A stretch of 64,000 bases of DNA from Firmicutes bacterium UBA1702 (GTDB lineage: Bacteria; Bacillota; Clostridia; Peptostreptococcales; Anaerovoracaceae), in contig DCJK01000004.1 in the NCBI GenBank assembly GCA_002320005.1, positions 255 to 64,254 on the forward strand. Direction: 5' to 3'. This document shows, one piece after another, positions 8,263-16,485 of the stretch (position 1 is its first letter; every line of letters starts with the position of its first letter). A program made the position numbers and the translations under genes. Under the pieces are notes generated by a model that saw only the letters and a program-made list of their open reading frames with translations, ran no database searches and was not told the origin of the DNA.

Positions 8263-10350
8263 TTGATTTTAGTTATCGCTGAAAAGCCGAGCGTGGCGCA
8301 GACTATCGCCGCCGCGCTTGGGGCAAAGAAGAAACAGGACGGATATATCGAGGGAAACGGCTACCTCATTTCATGGTGCGTCGGGCATTTGGTACAGCTT
8401 GCCGACGCTGCCGCCTATGGGGAGCAGTACAAAAAGTGGAGCTATGACAGCTTGCCGATTTTGCCGCAGAAATGGCAGTATACCGTTTCCGCAGATAAGG
8501 GAAAGCAATTCAAAATCCTAAAGGAGCTTATGCACCGCACCGACATTTCCGAAGTCGTCAACGCCTGCGACGCGGGACGTGAGGGAGAACTCATTTTCCG
8601 TTTTGTCTATGAAGTCGCCGGGTGCAAGAAGCCTATGCGCCGCTTGTGGATTTCCTCAATGGAAGAAAGCGCAATCAAGGCGGGCTTTGAGAACTTAAAG
8701 GACGGGCGGGACTATGACGCGCTCTTTGCGTCTGCCCTCTGCCGCGCAAAGGCTGACTGGATTATCGGCATTAACGCCACCCGCCTTTTCTCCTGCCTGT
8801 ATAACCGCACCTTGAACGTAGGGCGCGTCCAGACACCGACCTTAAAAATGCTTGTAGACCGGGACGCTGCTATCAGCACTTTCAAGAAAGAAAAATATTA
8901 CCATGTGCGGCTTGATTTATCCGGCGCAGAAGCCGCAAGCGGGAAGATCTGCGCCGCAGAGGAAGCAAAGGAACTGAAAGCGGCCTGCGAAGCGTCGCGG
9001 GCTGTCTGCACTTCCCTTGTGAGGGAAAAGAAAAGCGCAGCCCCGCCGAAGCCCTTTGACCTTACCTCTTTGCAGCGGGAAGCAAACCGTATTTTCGGCT
9101 ATACCGCGAAGCAGACACTTGACCTGGCGCAAGCCCTGTATGAAAAGAAGCTGCTTACTTATCCGAGGACGGACAGCAGCTATCTGACCGACGACATGGA
9201 GGAAACAGCGGCAAAGGTTATCGCCCTGTTATGCGGGACGCTGCCCTTTATGGAGGGCATGAGCTTTTCGCCGGAGATTGCAAGGGTGCTGAACAGCAAA
9301 AAGGTATCAGACCACCATGCAATCATTCCTACTATGGAGCTTGCAAAGACCGACCTTGCCGCGCTGCCGGAAAGCGAAAAGAATATCCTTACCCTTGCGG
9401 GGGCGCGTCTTTTGTTCGCTACTGCCGCGCCGCACATCTTTGAAACGGTTACGGCGGTTTTCTCCTGCGCCGGAGCCGACTTTACCGCGAGGGGAAAGAC
9501 GGTGCTTGCGGGCGGTTGGAAAGACCTTGAACGCCGCTACCGGGCAACGCTGAAAAACAAGCCCGAAGCAGACGACGAGGACAGCGCAGACGGAACGCTG
9601 CCGGAGCTTGCCGAGGGACAGAGCTTTGATAATCCCGCAGCAAAGGTAACGGAACACGACACAACGCCCCCGAAGCCCCACAATGAAGCGTCTTTGCTTT
9701 CGGCTATGGAACGCGCCGGGAATGAGGACACCGACCCGGACGCAGAGCGCAAAGGGCTTGGAACGCCCGCCACCCGCGCCGCTGTCATTGAAAAGTTAGT
9801 GAGCAGCGGTTTTGTAGAGCGCAAGGGAAAGCAGCTTATCCCCACAAAAGACGGGAATAACCTTGTGTGCATTTTGCCGGACAATCTTACTTCCCCGAAG
9901 CTGACCGCAGAATGGGAAAACAATCTGACGCAGATAGCAAAGGGAGCAGCCGACCCCAACGAATTTTTATCCGGCATTGAAGCTATGGCGCGGGAGCTTG
10001 TGAAATCCTATCCATTCCTTTCCGACAGCGACAAGGAGCGTTTCAAAACGGAAAAGCCGGAAATCGGCAAATGCCCCCGCTGCGGTTCCCCCGTCCATGA
10101 GGGCAAGAAAAACTACTACTGCTCTAACCGGAACTGCGCTTTTGTCATGTGGAAAAATGACCGTTTTTTTGAGGACAGGAAAGTAGCCTTTTCCCCGAAG
10201 ATTGCCGCCGCACTTCTGAAATCCGGCAAAGTGAAAGTCAAAGGGCTGTACTCTCCCAAAACAGGTAAAACCTACGACGGAACGGTTATTTTAGCCGATA
10301 CGGGCGGGAAGTATGTCAACTATAAGATTGAGCTACCGAAGAAGAAATAA
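8263..10350 (+). CDS. topB: DNA topoisomerase III (type IA)
   Basis: This 695-residue type IA topoisomerase relaxes and decatenates DNA, here probably supporting strand processing during ICE transfer or replication. The TOPRIM domain begins at the N-terminus (ILVIAEKPSVAQTIAAALG) and holds NACDAGREGE near residues 99-108. The catalytic tyrosine is Tyr300 in LLTYPRTDSSYL. A C-terminal zinc ribbon with four Cys (CPRCG...YCSNRNC) lies near 604-625. The start is TTG 8263 directly after the previous TAA, with AAAGGAGG at 8247-8254. Length is normal for plasmid and ICE TopB. Confidence 0.95.
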   Translation: MILVIAEKPSVAQTIAAALGAKKKQDGYIEGNGYLISWCVGHLVQLADAAAYGEQYKKWSYDSLPILPQKWQYTVSADKGKQFKILKELMHRTDISEVVNACDAGREGELIFRFVYEVAGCKKPMRRLWISSMEESAIKAGFENLKDGRDYDALFASALCRAKADWIIGINATRLFSCLYNRTLNVGRVQTPTLKMLVDRDAAISTFKKEKYYHVRLDLSGAEAASGKICAAEEAKELKAACEASRAVCTSLVREKKSAAPPKPFDLTSLQREANRIFGYTAKQTLDLAQALYEKKLLTYPRTDSSYLTDDMEETAAKVIALLCGTLPFMEGMSFSPEIARVLNSKKVSDHHAIIPTMELAKTDLAALPESEKNILTLAGARLLFATAAPHIFETVTAVFSCAGADFTARGKTVLAGGWKDLERRYRATLKNKPEADDEDSADGTLPELAEGQSFDNPAAKVTEHDTTPPKPHNEASLLSAMERAGNEDTDPDAERKGLGTPATRAAVIEKLVSSGFVERKGKQLIPTKDGNNLVCILPDNLTSPKLTAEWENNLTQIAKGAADPNEFLSGIEAMARELVKSYPFLSDSDKERFKTEKPEIGKCPRCGSPVHEGKKNYYCSNRNCAFVMWKNDRFFEDRKVAFSPKIAAALLKSGKVKVKGLYSPKTGKTYDGTVILADTGGKYVNYKIELPKKK

Positions 10351-10357
10351 CTTGAAT

Positions 10358-10457
10358 AGCAAGCATAGGAAGCGGGTACCCACTTCCATAAATCCCTGTC
10401 CTGCCGCTTCACGCGCCGGACGGGGATTTTGCTTGTTGGGAAGTTTCCCAAACCCTC
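10358..10457 (+). repeat. oriT-like block, copy 1 (inverted relative to copy 2)
   Basis: Between topB and the next gene lies a block of two conserved parts. Positions 10358-10387 contain the near-palindrome GGAAGCGGGTACCCACTTCC. Positions 10429-10457 contain the inverted repeat TTGGGA-N4-TCCCAA. Both parts recur base for base (one mismatch) in opposite orientation at 18147-18245, next to mobC. The intervening 41 bases differ from copy 2 but can also form a GC hairpin (CCCTGTCC with GGACGGGG). The rest of this 213-bp intergenic region ends with AAAGGAGG for the next gene. Confidence 0.75.
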
Positions 10458-10564
10458 TAAAAATCTTCAAAAATCTTTGGCAAAATGCGCGAGCGCACCG
10501 TAGTAGGACTATGTAACCATTACCGCAGCGTCCGCGCTGCCATACGCGAAAGGAGGTTTTACAC

Positions 10565-13558
10565 ATGGCAAGTTTACGCGACACCGTAAAGGAATATCAA
10601 GAGGAACTTAGGGACGGTATCGCATGGGTGGCGTTCTGGAAAGAGGGGCATTCTTGGAACGCCGAGCATTTTCATCTTGAAGTGGACGGCACCTTAGACC
10701 CGTTTGACAGGAGCCGGTTAGAGGAAATCAAAACGGCTGACCCCGCCGCCGTTATCTTGAACGGCTACTACTGCGGGCAGTTGGGCGAGGACGTGAGCCT
10801 TGACGAGCTGACCGCCGGAGTGCGCTATCACTATGAAAACAGCAGGAACGATATTGACGGTTTTATCGGGGCGCACGACGACAGGCTTCCCCCGGAGGTT
10901 ATTGATGAGGCGCGGGCTGCTGCTCATGCCGCCGGGCTTCCCTTTTCCGAAAAGCCCTACCGGGACGGGGAAGAATTTGACCCTTATGTATTTGACGGGA
11001 GTATGAGCATTGAAGATTACGAGCTTATGCACCGCATGATTGAACAGGAAAGGAGCGAACAAATGGCAGAACCGATTTTAAGCGGCTATCTTTCCAATCT
11101 TGGGAAGTACACCGAGGGCAGACCCGCGGGCGAATGGGTGACATTCCCCACGACTGCCGAACATCTGAAAGAAGTCTTTGACCGTATCGGGATTGACTTC
11201 AAGAACTATGAGGAATGGCATTTCACAGAATATCAATCTTCCGTTCCCGGCTTGACGGAACATTTAAGCGAGTATTCCCACCCCGACGAACTGAACTATT
11301 TAGGGAAGCTCTTGGAAATGCAGTTTGACGACGACCGGGAGAAATTTATTGCAGCCATTGAATACGGCGACCATACGGACAGCTTGCAGGACATCATCAA
11401 CCTTGCACAGAACCTTGACTGCTACTGGGGCTATCCGTCCGTCCATAATGAAGAAGAATACGGGCATTATCTGGTTGATGAACTGGAAGAACCCGAATTG
11501 CCCGAAGAAGCAAAAAAGTATTTTATGTATGAGGAATACGGGCGGGACGCTTCCATTAACGACGGAGGTATGTTTACCGAACAGGGATATATCTACAATA
11601 ACCGCAACACCTTTACAGAATGGTATGACGGGCGCGACGTACCGGAGGAATACCGGATAACGCCACAGCCCCCGCAGCCGGAAAGACCCGACCCGTCAAA
11701 AGTGGAAATGGACGCAGCCGCGCCGGGAGTGAAAACAGTACAGGCCACAGAGCAGCCGCAGGAGCCGCGCCCGGTTATCCCGATTGTGCTTACCTCTGAA
11801 AAGCCCGCCGAGAAATTGAAAGAGATAACCGACCGACTGGAACAGGGCATTGCGGAGCTGTTCGACAGCGAGCGATACAAGGAATATCTGCGCGTCATGT
11901 CAAAGTTTCATAATTACAGTTTCAACAATACGCTGCTTATCGCCATGCAGAAGCCGGACGCTTCCCTTGTGGCGGGCTTTTCCGCTTGGAAAAATAACTT
12001 TGGGCGAAACGTGATGAAAGGACAAAAGGGTATCAAAATCATTGCCCCATCGCCGTTCAAAATCAAACAGGAAATGGAGAAAATCGACCCGCATACCCAA
12101 AAGCCCGTTATCGGCAAAGACGGGAAGCCCGTCACCGAGGAAAAGGAAATCACGATACCCGCCTACAAGGTGGTATCTGTCTTTGACGTTTCCCAGACCG
12201 AGGGGCGCGAACTGCCCGACATTGCAGTAGACGAGCTGACGGGTGACGTTGACCGCTACAAGGATTTTTTCGCCGCCCTTGAAAAGACTTCCCCCGTTCC
12301 TATCGGCTTTGAGAAAATCGAGGGCGGCGCACATGGCTACTACCACTTGGAGAACAAGCGCATAGCCATTGACGAGGGCATGAGCCAGCTCCAAACCTTA
12401 AAGACCGCTATCCACGAAATCGCACACGCAAAGCTGCACGACATTGACCTTAACGCCCCAAAGGACGAGCAGCCCCGCGTTGACAGGCGCACCCGCGAAG
12501 TCGAAGCGGAAAGCGTCGCTTATACCGTCTGCCAACATTACGGGCTTGACACGTCGGACTATTCCTTTGGGTACGTCGCCGGGTGGAGCAGCGGGCGCGA
12601 GCTTGCCGAACTGAAAAGCTCCCTTGAAACGATCCGCAGCGCAGCCGCCGAGATTATCAATTCCATTGACGCTAATATCGCAGAATTGCAAAAGGCGCAG
12701 GATAAGGAGCAGACCGCCGGACAGGAGCAGCCGGAACAGGAAGCAGAAAAAGCCGCCGAGCCGGACAAAGACACCTTTTCCATTTATCAGCTAAAGCGTG
12801 GGGACGAAACGCGGGACTTCCGCTTTGAGCCTTACGACCGCCTGCAGGCGGCGGGGCTTAGTGTGGAAGCGGCGAACTATGACCTTATCTACACCGCACC
12901 CCTCACGCCGGATATGACCCTTGAAAGCATTTGGGAGAAATTCAATATCGACCACCCCAAAGACTTTAAGGGACACAGCCTTTCCGTTTCCGACGTGGTA
13001 GTGCTTCATCAGAACGGACAGGACACCGCCCACTATGTAGACAGCTTCGGCTATAAGAATGTGCCGGAGTTTTTACAGGAGCAAAAACAGCTTACCCCCG
13101 ACGAGTTGGAAACAGGCGAAACAATCAAAACGCCGCGAGGTACTTTCTATGTAACCGATATGAGCCACGAACAAATGGAAGCCGCCGGATATGGCTTTCA
13201 TCATCAATCCGATGACGGAAAATATTTCATCATGGGGAATGGAACGCGGGCGTTTGCCATTGCCGCAGAGCCGCCGGAAAACTACTTAAAAACAGCCGAG
13301 CAGACCACAGAACAGAATTACAACATGATTGACGGACAGATAAATAACACCCCGACGGTTGACGAACTGGAAGCAAAGGTTAAAGCAGGAGAAACTATTT
13401 CCCTTGTTGACCTGGCTAACGCGGTCAAAGCCGATAAGGAGCGTGGCAAGGCAAAGCCGGAAAAGAAGCCCTCTATCCGGGCGCAGCTTCTGGCAGATAA
13501 GGAAAAGGCACAGAAGAAACCCGCAAAGCAGAAGTCACAGGACTTGGAAAGGAGCTGA
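10565..13558 (+). CDS. Multidomain anti-restriction protein: ArdA plus ArdC/LtrC-like metallopeptidase, YodL-type and DUF4316 regions
   Basis: This 997-residue polyvalent protein probably enters or acts early in the recipient to counter restriction. Residues 1-160 are an uncharacterised N-terminal domain. From Met167 (AEPILSGYLSNLGKYTEGRP) to about 366 lies an ArdA-type DNA-mimic domain rich in Asp and Glu. From about 414 an ArdC/LtrC-like domain follows, with the zinc-peptidase motif HEIAH at 617-621 and the downstream EVEAESVAY. A YodL-like region lies near 765-870, and the C-terminus (KPSIRAQLLADKEKAQKK) matches DUF4316. ATG 10565 follows AAAGGAGG. A second ATG at 11063 with AAAGGAGCG upstream could give a shorter ArdA-first product; this is a possibility only. 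Confidence 0.85.
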   Translation: MASLRDTVKEYQEELRDGIAWVAFWKEGHSWNAEHFHLEVDGTLDPFDRSRLEEIKTADPAAVILNGYYCGQLGEDVSLDELTAGVRYHYENSRNDIDGFIGAHDDRLPPEVIDEARAAAHAAGLPFSEKPYRDGEEFDPYVFDGSMSIEDYELMHRMIEQERSEQMAEPILSGYLSNLGKYTEGRPAGEWVTFPTTAEHLKEVFDRIGIDFKNYEEWHFTEYQSSVPGLTEHLSEYSHPDELNYLGKLLEMQFDDDREKFIAAIEYGDHTDSLQDIINLAQNLDCYWGYPSVHNEEEYGHYLVDELEEPELPEEAKKYFMYEEYGRDASINDGGMFTEQGYIYNNRNTFTEWYDGRDVPEEYRITPQPPQPERPDPSKVEMDAAAPGVKTVQATEQPQEPRPVIPIVLTSEKPAEKLKEITDRLEQGIAELFDSERYKEYLRVMSKFHNYSFNNTLLIAMQKPDASLVAGFSAWKNNFGRNVMKGQKGIKIIAPSPFKIKQEMEKIDPHTQKPVIGKDGKPVTEEKEITIPAYKVVSVFDVSQTEGRELPDIAVDELTGDVDRYKDFFAALEKTSPVPIGFEKIEGGAHGYYHLENKRIAIDEGMSQLQTLKTAIHEIAHAKLHDIDLNAPKDEQPRVDRRTREVEAESVAYTVCQHYGLDTSDYSFGYVAGWSSGRELAELKSSLETIRSAAAEIINSIDANIAELQKAQDKEQTAGQEQPEQEAEKAAEPDKDTFSIYQLKRGDETRDFRFEPYDRLQAAGLSVEAANYDLIYTAPLTPDMTLESIWEKFNIDHPKDFKGHSLSVSDVVVLHQNGQDTAHYVDSFGYKNVPEFLQEQKQLTPDELETGETIKTPRGTFYVTDMSHEQMEAAGYGFHHQSDDGKYFIMGNGTRAFAIAAEPPENYLKTAEQTTEQNYNMIDGQINNTPTVDELEAKVKAGETISLVDLANAVKADKERGKAKPEKKPSIRAQLLADKEKAQKKPAKQKSQDLERS

Positions 13559-13562
13559 ACGA

Positions 13563-14516
13563 TTGGAGAAATTGAAAAAATTTGAAGATGTGGACGTTAT
13601 CGCTTCCCTTGAAGCGATTATGAAGCAAAACACCGCTTTTTATCAGAGCGACTTTGATATAGATAAACGGATTTTACTGGAAGCGGCGGCAAGACCCGTC
13701 GCCGAGGATAAACGGCTCTTGTGGTTCTCCCGCCCGTCCGGGACTTGCTGCGTCCGGGAACGCGACGTTTTCCTAAAGGACACAAGGCAGCACAATACAT
13801 GGAGATTCTACGGCGAACAGACCCGTGACAAAATCCTTGCCTATGCGGTGGAACTGACAGGCACAGAGCGCGGAAAGCTCAAAGGCAACCTCTATGAACT
13901 TGACTACCCGCAGCATTTCCGGGATGTAGCCGAAAAATCCATACTCGCCGACAACTATACTTTGATTTATGAGCATGGGGAACGCTCACAGCCCGCCGGA
14001 CAGTATTTTGACGGGAACCCAGACCCGCAGCTTGGGAAGTTTGAACGCTTTGAAGCACAGCCCAACGACCTGGAAGCACTGAAAGCCTTGTTGCGGGAGC
14101 AGCAGCACAGCCGCAAGCAGCACAGGCCGGGGGACTTCAAGGAGCATATCGCCGCGTTGCATGACTGCCGGATTGAAACGGAAGCCCACCGCGTGGTGGA
14201 GGAAATGAAGAAATTCGATAAGCCGAACAGCCCGGACAAAAGCCATTTTTCCGCAGAGCTTTCCCCGTATTTTCTCCGGCTTGCAACGGATAAGGACATG
14301 GATCGCCTGTTTTCCATGCTGCCGTATAAGAGCCTTTCGTTCTCCGCTATGGAGGGCAAGCATGGCGTGTATGCGCTGATAAGCAAAGACGAGAACAGGG
14401 ACAGGAGCATAAAGAAGCCCCGCCCCTCTCTTCGGGCGCAGCTTGAAGCAGACAAAGCAAAGACCACCCCGAAAAAGGCGGCGGCAAAATCGAAAAATCA
14501 TGAAATGGAGGTATGA
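13563..14516 (+). CDS. Conserved ICE protein of unknown function with DUF4316-like C-terminus
   Basis: The 317-residue hydrophilic protein starts at TTG 13563, with AAAGGAG at 13548-13554; the open frame extends further upstream inside the previous gene but that part is a shadow. I recognise no enzymatic motif. The C-terminal basic stretch KPRPSLRAQLEADKAKTTPK closely resembles the tail of the preceding 997-residue protein, so both may share a targeting or recruitment tail. A central part with Cys and Trp residues resembles segments of polyvalent ICE proteins. It overlaps the next gene by ATGA at 14513-14516. Confidence 0.75.
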   Translation: MEKLKKFEDVDVIASLEAIMKQNTAFYQSDFDIDKRILLEAAARPVAEDKRLLWFSRPSGTCCVRERDVFLKDTRQHNTWRFYGEQTRDKILAYAVELTGTERGKLKGNLYELDYPQHFRDVAEKSILADNYTLIYEHGERSQPAGQYFDGNPDPQLGKFERFEAQPNDLEALKALLREQQHSRKQHRPGDFKEHIAALHDCRIETEAHRVVEEMKKFDKPNSPDKSHFSAELSPYFLRLATDKDMDRLFSMLPYKSLSFSAMEGKHGVYALISKDENRDRSIKKPRPSLRAQLEADKAKTTPKKAAAKSKNHEMEV

Positions 14517-14518
14517 GC

Positions 14519-14725
14519 ATGAATAGATTTACCGTTGAGGAAACAAACCTTATGAGCATTTACAGCGAGGGCGGCAAGCGTGAGGTTATGGAAAACATCA
14601 ACGCCGCCATGCCGTATATGGACGGAGATATGCGGGAATTGGCAAAGCGCACCCTTTCCAAAGTGGACGGGCTGACGGAAAACGAGTATGCGGAGCTTGC
14701 TATTTTCGCCGCTGATGAAGTATGA
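14519..14725 (+). CDS. TTRAP-type transposon-transfer assisting protein
   Basis: The 68-residue acidic helical protein begins MNRFTVEETNLMSIY, the signature opening of the transposon-transfer assisting (TTRAP) family common in Tn1549-like elements. ATG 14513 overlaps the previous stop but leaves no room for its GGAGG at 14506-14510, so ATG 14519 with eight-base spacing is chosen. It ends in an ATGA overlap with the next gene (14722). Molecular role is not established. Confidence 0.85.
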   Translation: MNRFTVEETNLMSIYSEGGKREVMENINAAMPYMDGDMRELAKRTLSKVDGLTENEYAELAIFAADEV

Positions 14726-15087
14726 CCGGGCTAAAGCGGCTTTCGCCGCCCCAAAGCCGGAAAGTCAACAGCCTTGTAAAACGGGAATGCTGCAACTGCG
14801 ATAGCGGAAACTGCATTTTGCTTGACGACGGAGAGGAATGTGTCTGCCCGCAGCTTATTTCCTATTCGCTTCTTTGCAAATGGTTTCTGACTGCTGTACT
14901 TCCCATTGATAAGCTGCTCTACGCGGAGCTTTTCAAGACCGAGGATAAAAAGCGTTGTACCGAGTGCGGCGCGTTCTTTGCTTCAAAGTCGAACAGCGTC
15001 AAATACTGCCCGGACTGCCGGAAACGCATTACCCGTAGACAGGCAGCCGAGCGCATGAGAAAAAAGCGTACTCTTGTTACGCAGTAA
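14722..15087 (+). CDS. Cysteine-rich VLP family ICE protein
   Basis: The 121-residue basic protein carries two Cys clusters: CCNCDSGNC and CVCPQL in the N-terminal half, and CTECGAFF...YCPDC near residues 86-108, the latter a plausible zinc ribbon. The C-terminus is Arg/Lys-rich. It matches the Cys-rich VLP proteins that close the transfer operon in Tn1549-type ICEs. It begins in an ATGA overlap with the TTRAP gene and is followed, after 125 bp without a gene, by a strong terminator. A nucleic-acid-binding role is inferred from composition. Confidence 0.85.
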   Translation: MTGLKRLSPPQSRKVNSLVKRECCNCDSGNCILLDDGEECVCPQLISYSLLCKWFLTAVLPIDKLLYAELFKTEDKKRCTECGAFFASKSNSVKYCPDCRKRITRRQAAERMRKKRTLVTQ

Positions 15088-15212
15088 GGGCAAAAACAGC
15101 CTGGATTTATATGGTTTTCCGAGCGTGAAAACCACTTAGGCGATACTTGATACCTTTTCCCCTTAAAATGGCGTTCTATTGCGTAACATTTCAAAACAGC
15201 ACCCATAAGAAA

Positions 15213-15259
15213 ACCGGGGCGCAGATAGTCTTTACCGACTGTCTGCGTCCCGGCTTTTT
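15213..15259 (+). terminator. Strong terminator closing the transfer operon
   Basis: A hairpin of about 17 pairs runs from ACCGGGGCGCAGATAGTC (15213-15230) to GACTGTCTGCGTCCCGGCTT (from 15237), with a six-base loop and a run of T from 15254. It separates the plus-strand transfer operon from the minus-strand cargo. Confidence 0.9.
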
Positions 15260-15272
15260 GTTGTTATAGGAG

Positions 15273-15455
15273 TTAAGTATTATAGTGTTTGTCAATCACT
15301 CTAAACAGTTTATATGCGCCATGTCCAATTAGATAACAAGCAATACCAAAAATAAGGACTTTCCACCAAACAAATCCTATAAGCAATGGTGGACCCAAAA
15401 GCAAACCAATGGTAATAAGTACTATCCAAACAATTCCTTTTACCATGTACTTCAT
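15273..15455 (-). CDS. 60-residue membrane protein, candidate immunity protein
   Basis: The protein begins MKYMVKGIVWIVLITIGLLL and contains two hydrophobic helices, near residues 6-24 and 27-47, with a basic C-terminal tail. Start 15455 is set by AGGAGG just upstream; longer in-frame starts have no such site. It lies 16 bp after the bacteriocin-like gene on the same strand, so the two form one operon. Small two-helix basic membrane proteins in this position are typical of bacteriocin immunity factors, but no family match is claimed. The region is much more AT-rich than the flanking ICE genes. Confidence 0.65.
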   Translation of the reverse strand: MKYMVKGIVWIVLITIGLLLGPPLLIGFVWWKVLIFGIACYLIGHGAYKLFRVIDKHYNT

Positions 15456-15471
15456 TATTTCCCTCCTGTAT

Positions 15472-16185
15472 TTAGAAATGCATATTATCTGTAGCATTAT
15501 ACACATTCCAATATGCTCTTAAACAAACATTACATTGTGTACCAACTTGGGTAAGCAATACTGCCGCTGTACCTGTAGCGCCTGTCGCTGCTACGATTGC
15601 TGTAATCGCTCCCGGTGTTAAAATTCCACCACTTGCAACTGCCATACCAGAAATAAAGCCTGCTGCGGCACTTGTGACTAAAGCGACACCGTAGCTTGAA
15701 ACTGCTTGCCATTCCTTGTCATTTAATGAGTTGACAGCATTAAACCAGCTATCTAACTGACTGCTATTCGAGGAATTTTCGTACACCATAAAATAATTTT
15801 GTCCAGAGCCAGTTTCTTTAGGGCGTTCTAAATTCCATTCATTTGGACTTCCAGTATAAATATCATACTCGTAATTACAAAAAGTATCTTGATGAATTTT
15901 TGAACGAGCACTTACGAGTGAATTTTCAGTTATCTCCGTAGATTCTACAGTGCCATACTCAACAAGACCAGTATTATTATCTTTTTGAGCAACACAAATT
16001 GTATTGTTTACTGTATCATATGTAACAATATATGTCAATTCACCATCATTAAGAGAAACTGTTCTTGTTCCATTTTCTTCAACAATTTGCAGTTCATCTG
16101 TTGTACCGCTTTCTGCTGCAAAAGCTACTGTATTTAACGAGAAAAGCATAGAGAGTGCCAAAAGAATACTTATAATTTTTTTCAT
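15472..16185 (-). CDS. Secreted bacteriocin-like protein, possibly geobacillin-26-like
   Basis: The 237-residue preprotein has a clear signal peptide (MKKIISILLALSMLFSLNTVAFA, cleavage near AFA-AES). A polar N-terminal domain runs to about residue 150. The C-terminal part is very hydrophobic and Gly/Ala-rich (GVALVTSAAAGFISGMAV, then TPGAITAIVAATGATGTAAV) and ends with a two-Cys segment CNVCLRAYWNVYN. This architecture recalls large antimicrobial proteins of the geobacillin-26 type; that link is from memory and uncertain. Start 16185 follows AAAGGACG; an upstream in-frame ATG would destroy the signal peptide. Promoter, leader ORF and attenuator hairpin precede it, and a membrane protein gene follows it. 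Confidence 0.6.
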   Translation of the reverse strand: MKKIISILLALSMLFSLNTVAFAAESGTTDELQIVEENGTRTVSLNDGELTYIVTYDTVNNTICVAQKDNNTGLVEYGTVESTEITENSLVSARSKIHQDTFCNYEYDIYTGSPNEWNLERPKETGSGQNYFMVYENSSNSSQLDSWFNAVNSLNDKEWQAVSSYGVALVTSAAAGFISGMAVASGGILTPGAITAIVAATGATGTAAVLLTQVGTQCNVCLRAYWNVYNATDNMHF

Positions 16186-16224
16186 AGTAATACGTCCTTT
16201 CTTTAACTGTCCATAAATTTGTTC

Positions 16225-16274
16225 CCAAAAAATAAAGCGCATAATCCAATAATAATTTCTCTGGATTATGCGCT
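16225..16274 (-). terminator. Attenuator/terminator hairpin in the bacteriocin-like leader
   Basis: A perfect 13-bp inverted repeat, AGCGCATAATCCA (16236-16248) and TGGATTATGCGCT (16262-16274), has a 13-base loop. On the minus strand it is followed by a U-rich run (16225-16235), the pattern of an intrinsic terminator. It lies between a short leader ORF and the bacteriocin-like gene, so it most likely works as an attenuator. It could also end read-through from the relaxase operon. Confidence 0.75.
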
Positions 16275-16300
16275 ATACTTACGGTTTTAATTCTTTGCCT

Positions 16301-16369
16301 CTAAAACTGAAAGTGGCGGCAACTCGATTTGCGCATAAAATCACATGACGGATATAATACTTTAATCAT
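16301..16369 (-). CDS. 22-residue putative leader peptide
   Basis: A short minus-strand frame opens MIKVLYPSCDFMRKSSC and ends with TAG at 16301-16303. Its ATG at 16369 is preceded by GAGAGGTGG at ribosome-binding distance. It lies between a good promoter (16422-16450) and the attenuator hairpin (16236-16274), the layout of translation-controlled leader regions of inducible resistance genes. Expression and role are inferred from this layout. Confidence 0.5.
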   Translation of the reverse strand: MIKVLYPSCDFMRKSSCRHFQF

Positions 16370-16421
16370 CGTTTACCACCTCTCTCAATTCGTTTTCTAA
16401 ATCTTATTTGTATGTACTCAC

Positions 16422-16450
16422 AGTATACACTATATGAACTAATAAATCAA
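16422..16450 (-). promoter_or_regulatory. Sigma-A promoter for the bacteriocin-like cargo
   Basis: On the minus strand TTGATT (16450-16445) and TATACT (16427-16422) are separated by 17 bases. The predicted start lies about 50 bases before the leader ORF. It sits just downstream of the relaxase stop codon, so the cargo has its own promoter. Confidence 0.65.
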
Positions 16451-16485
16451 TATCAGAAATATCTTATGATTGTGCAAAACATAAT

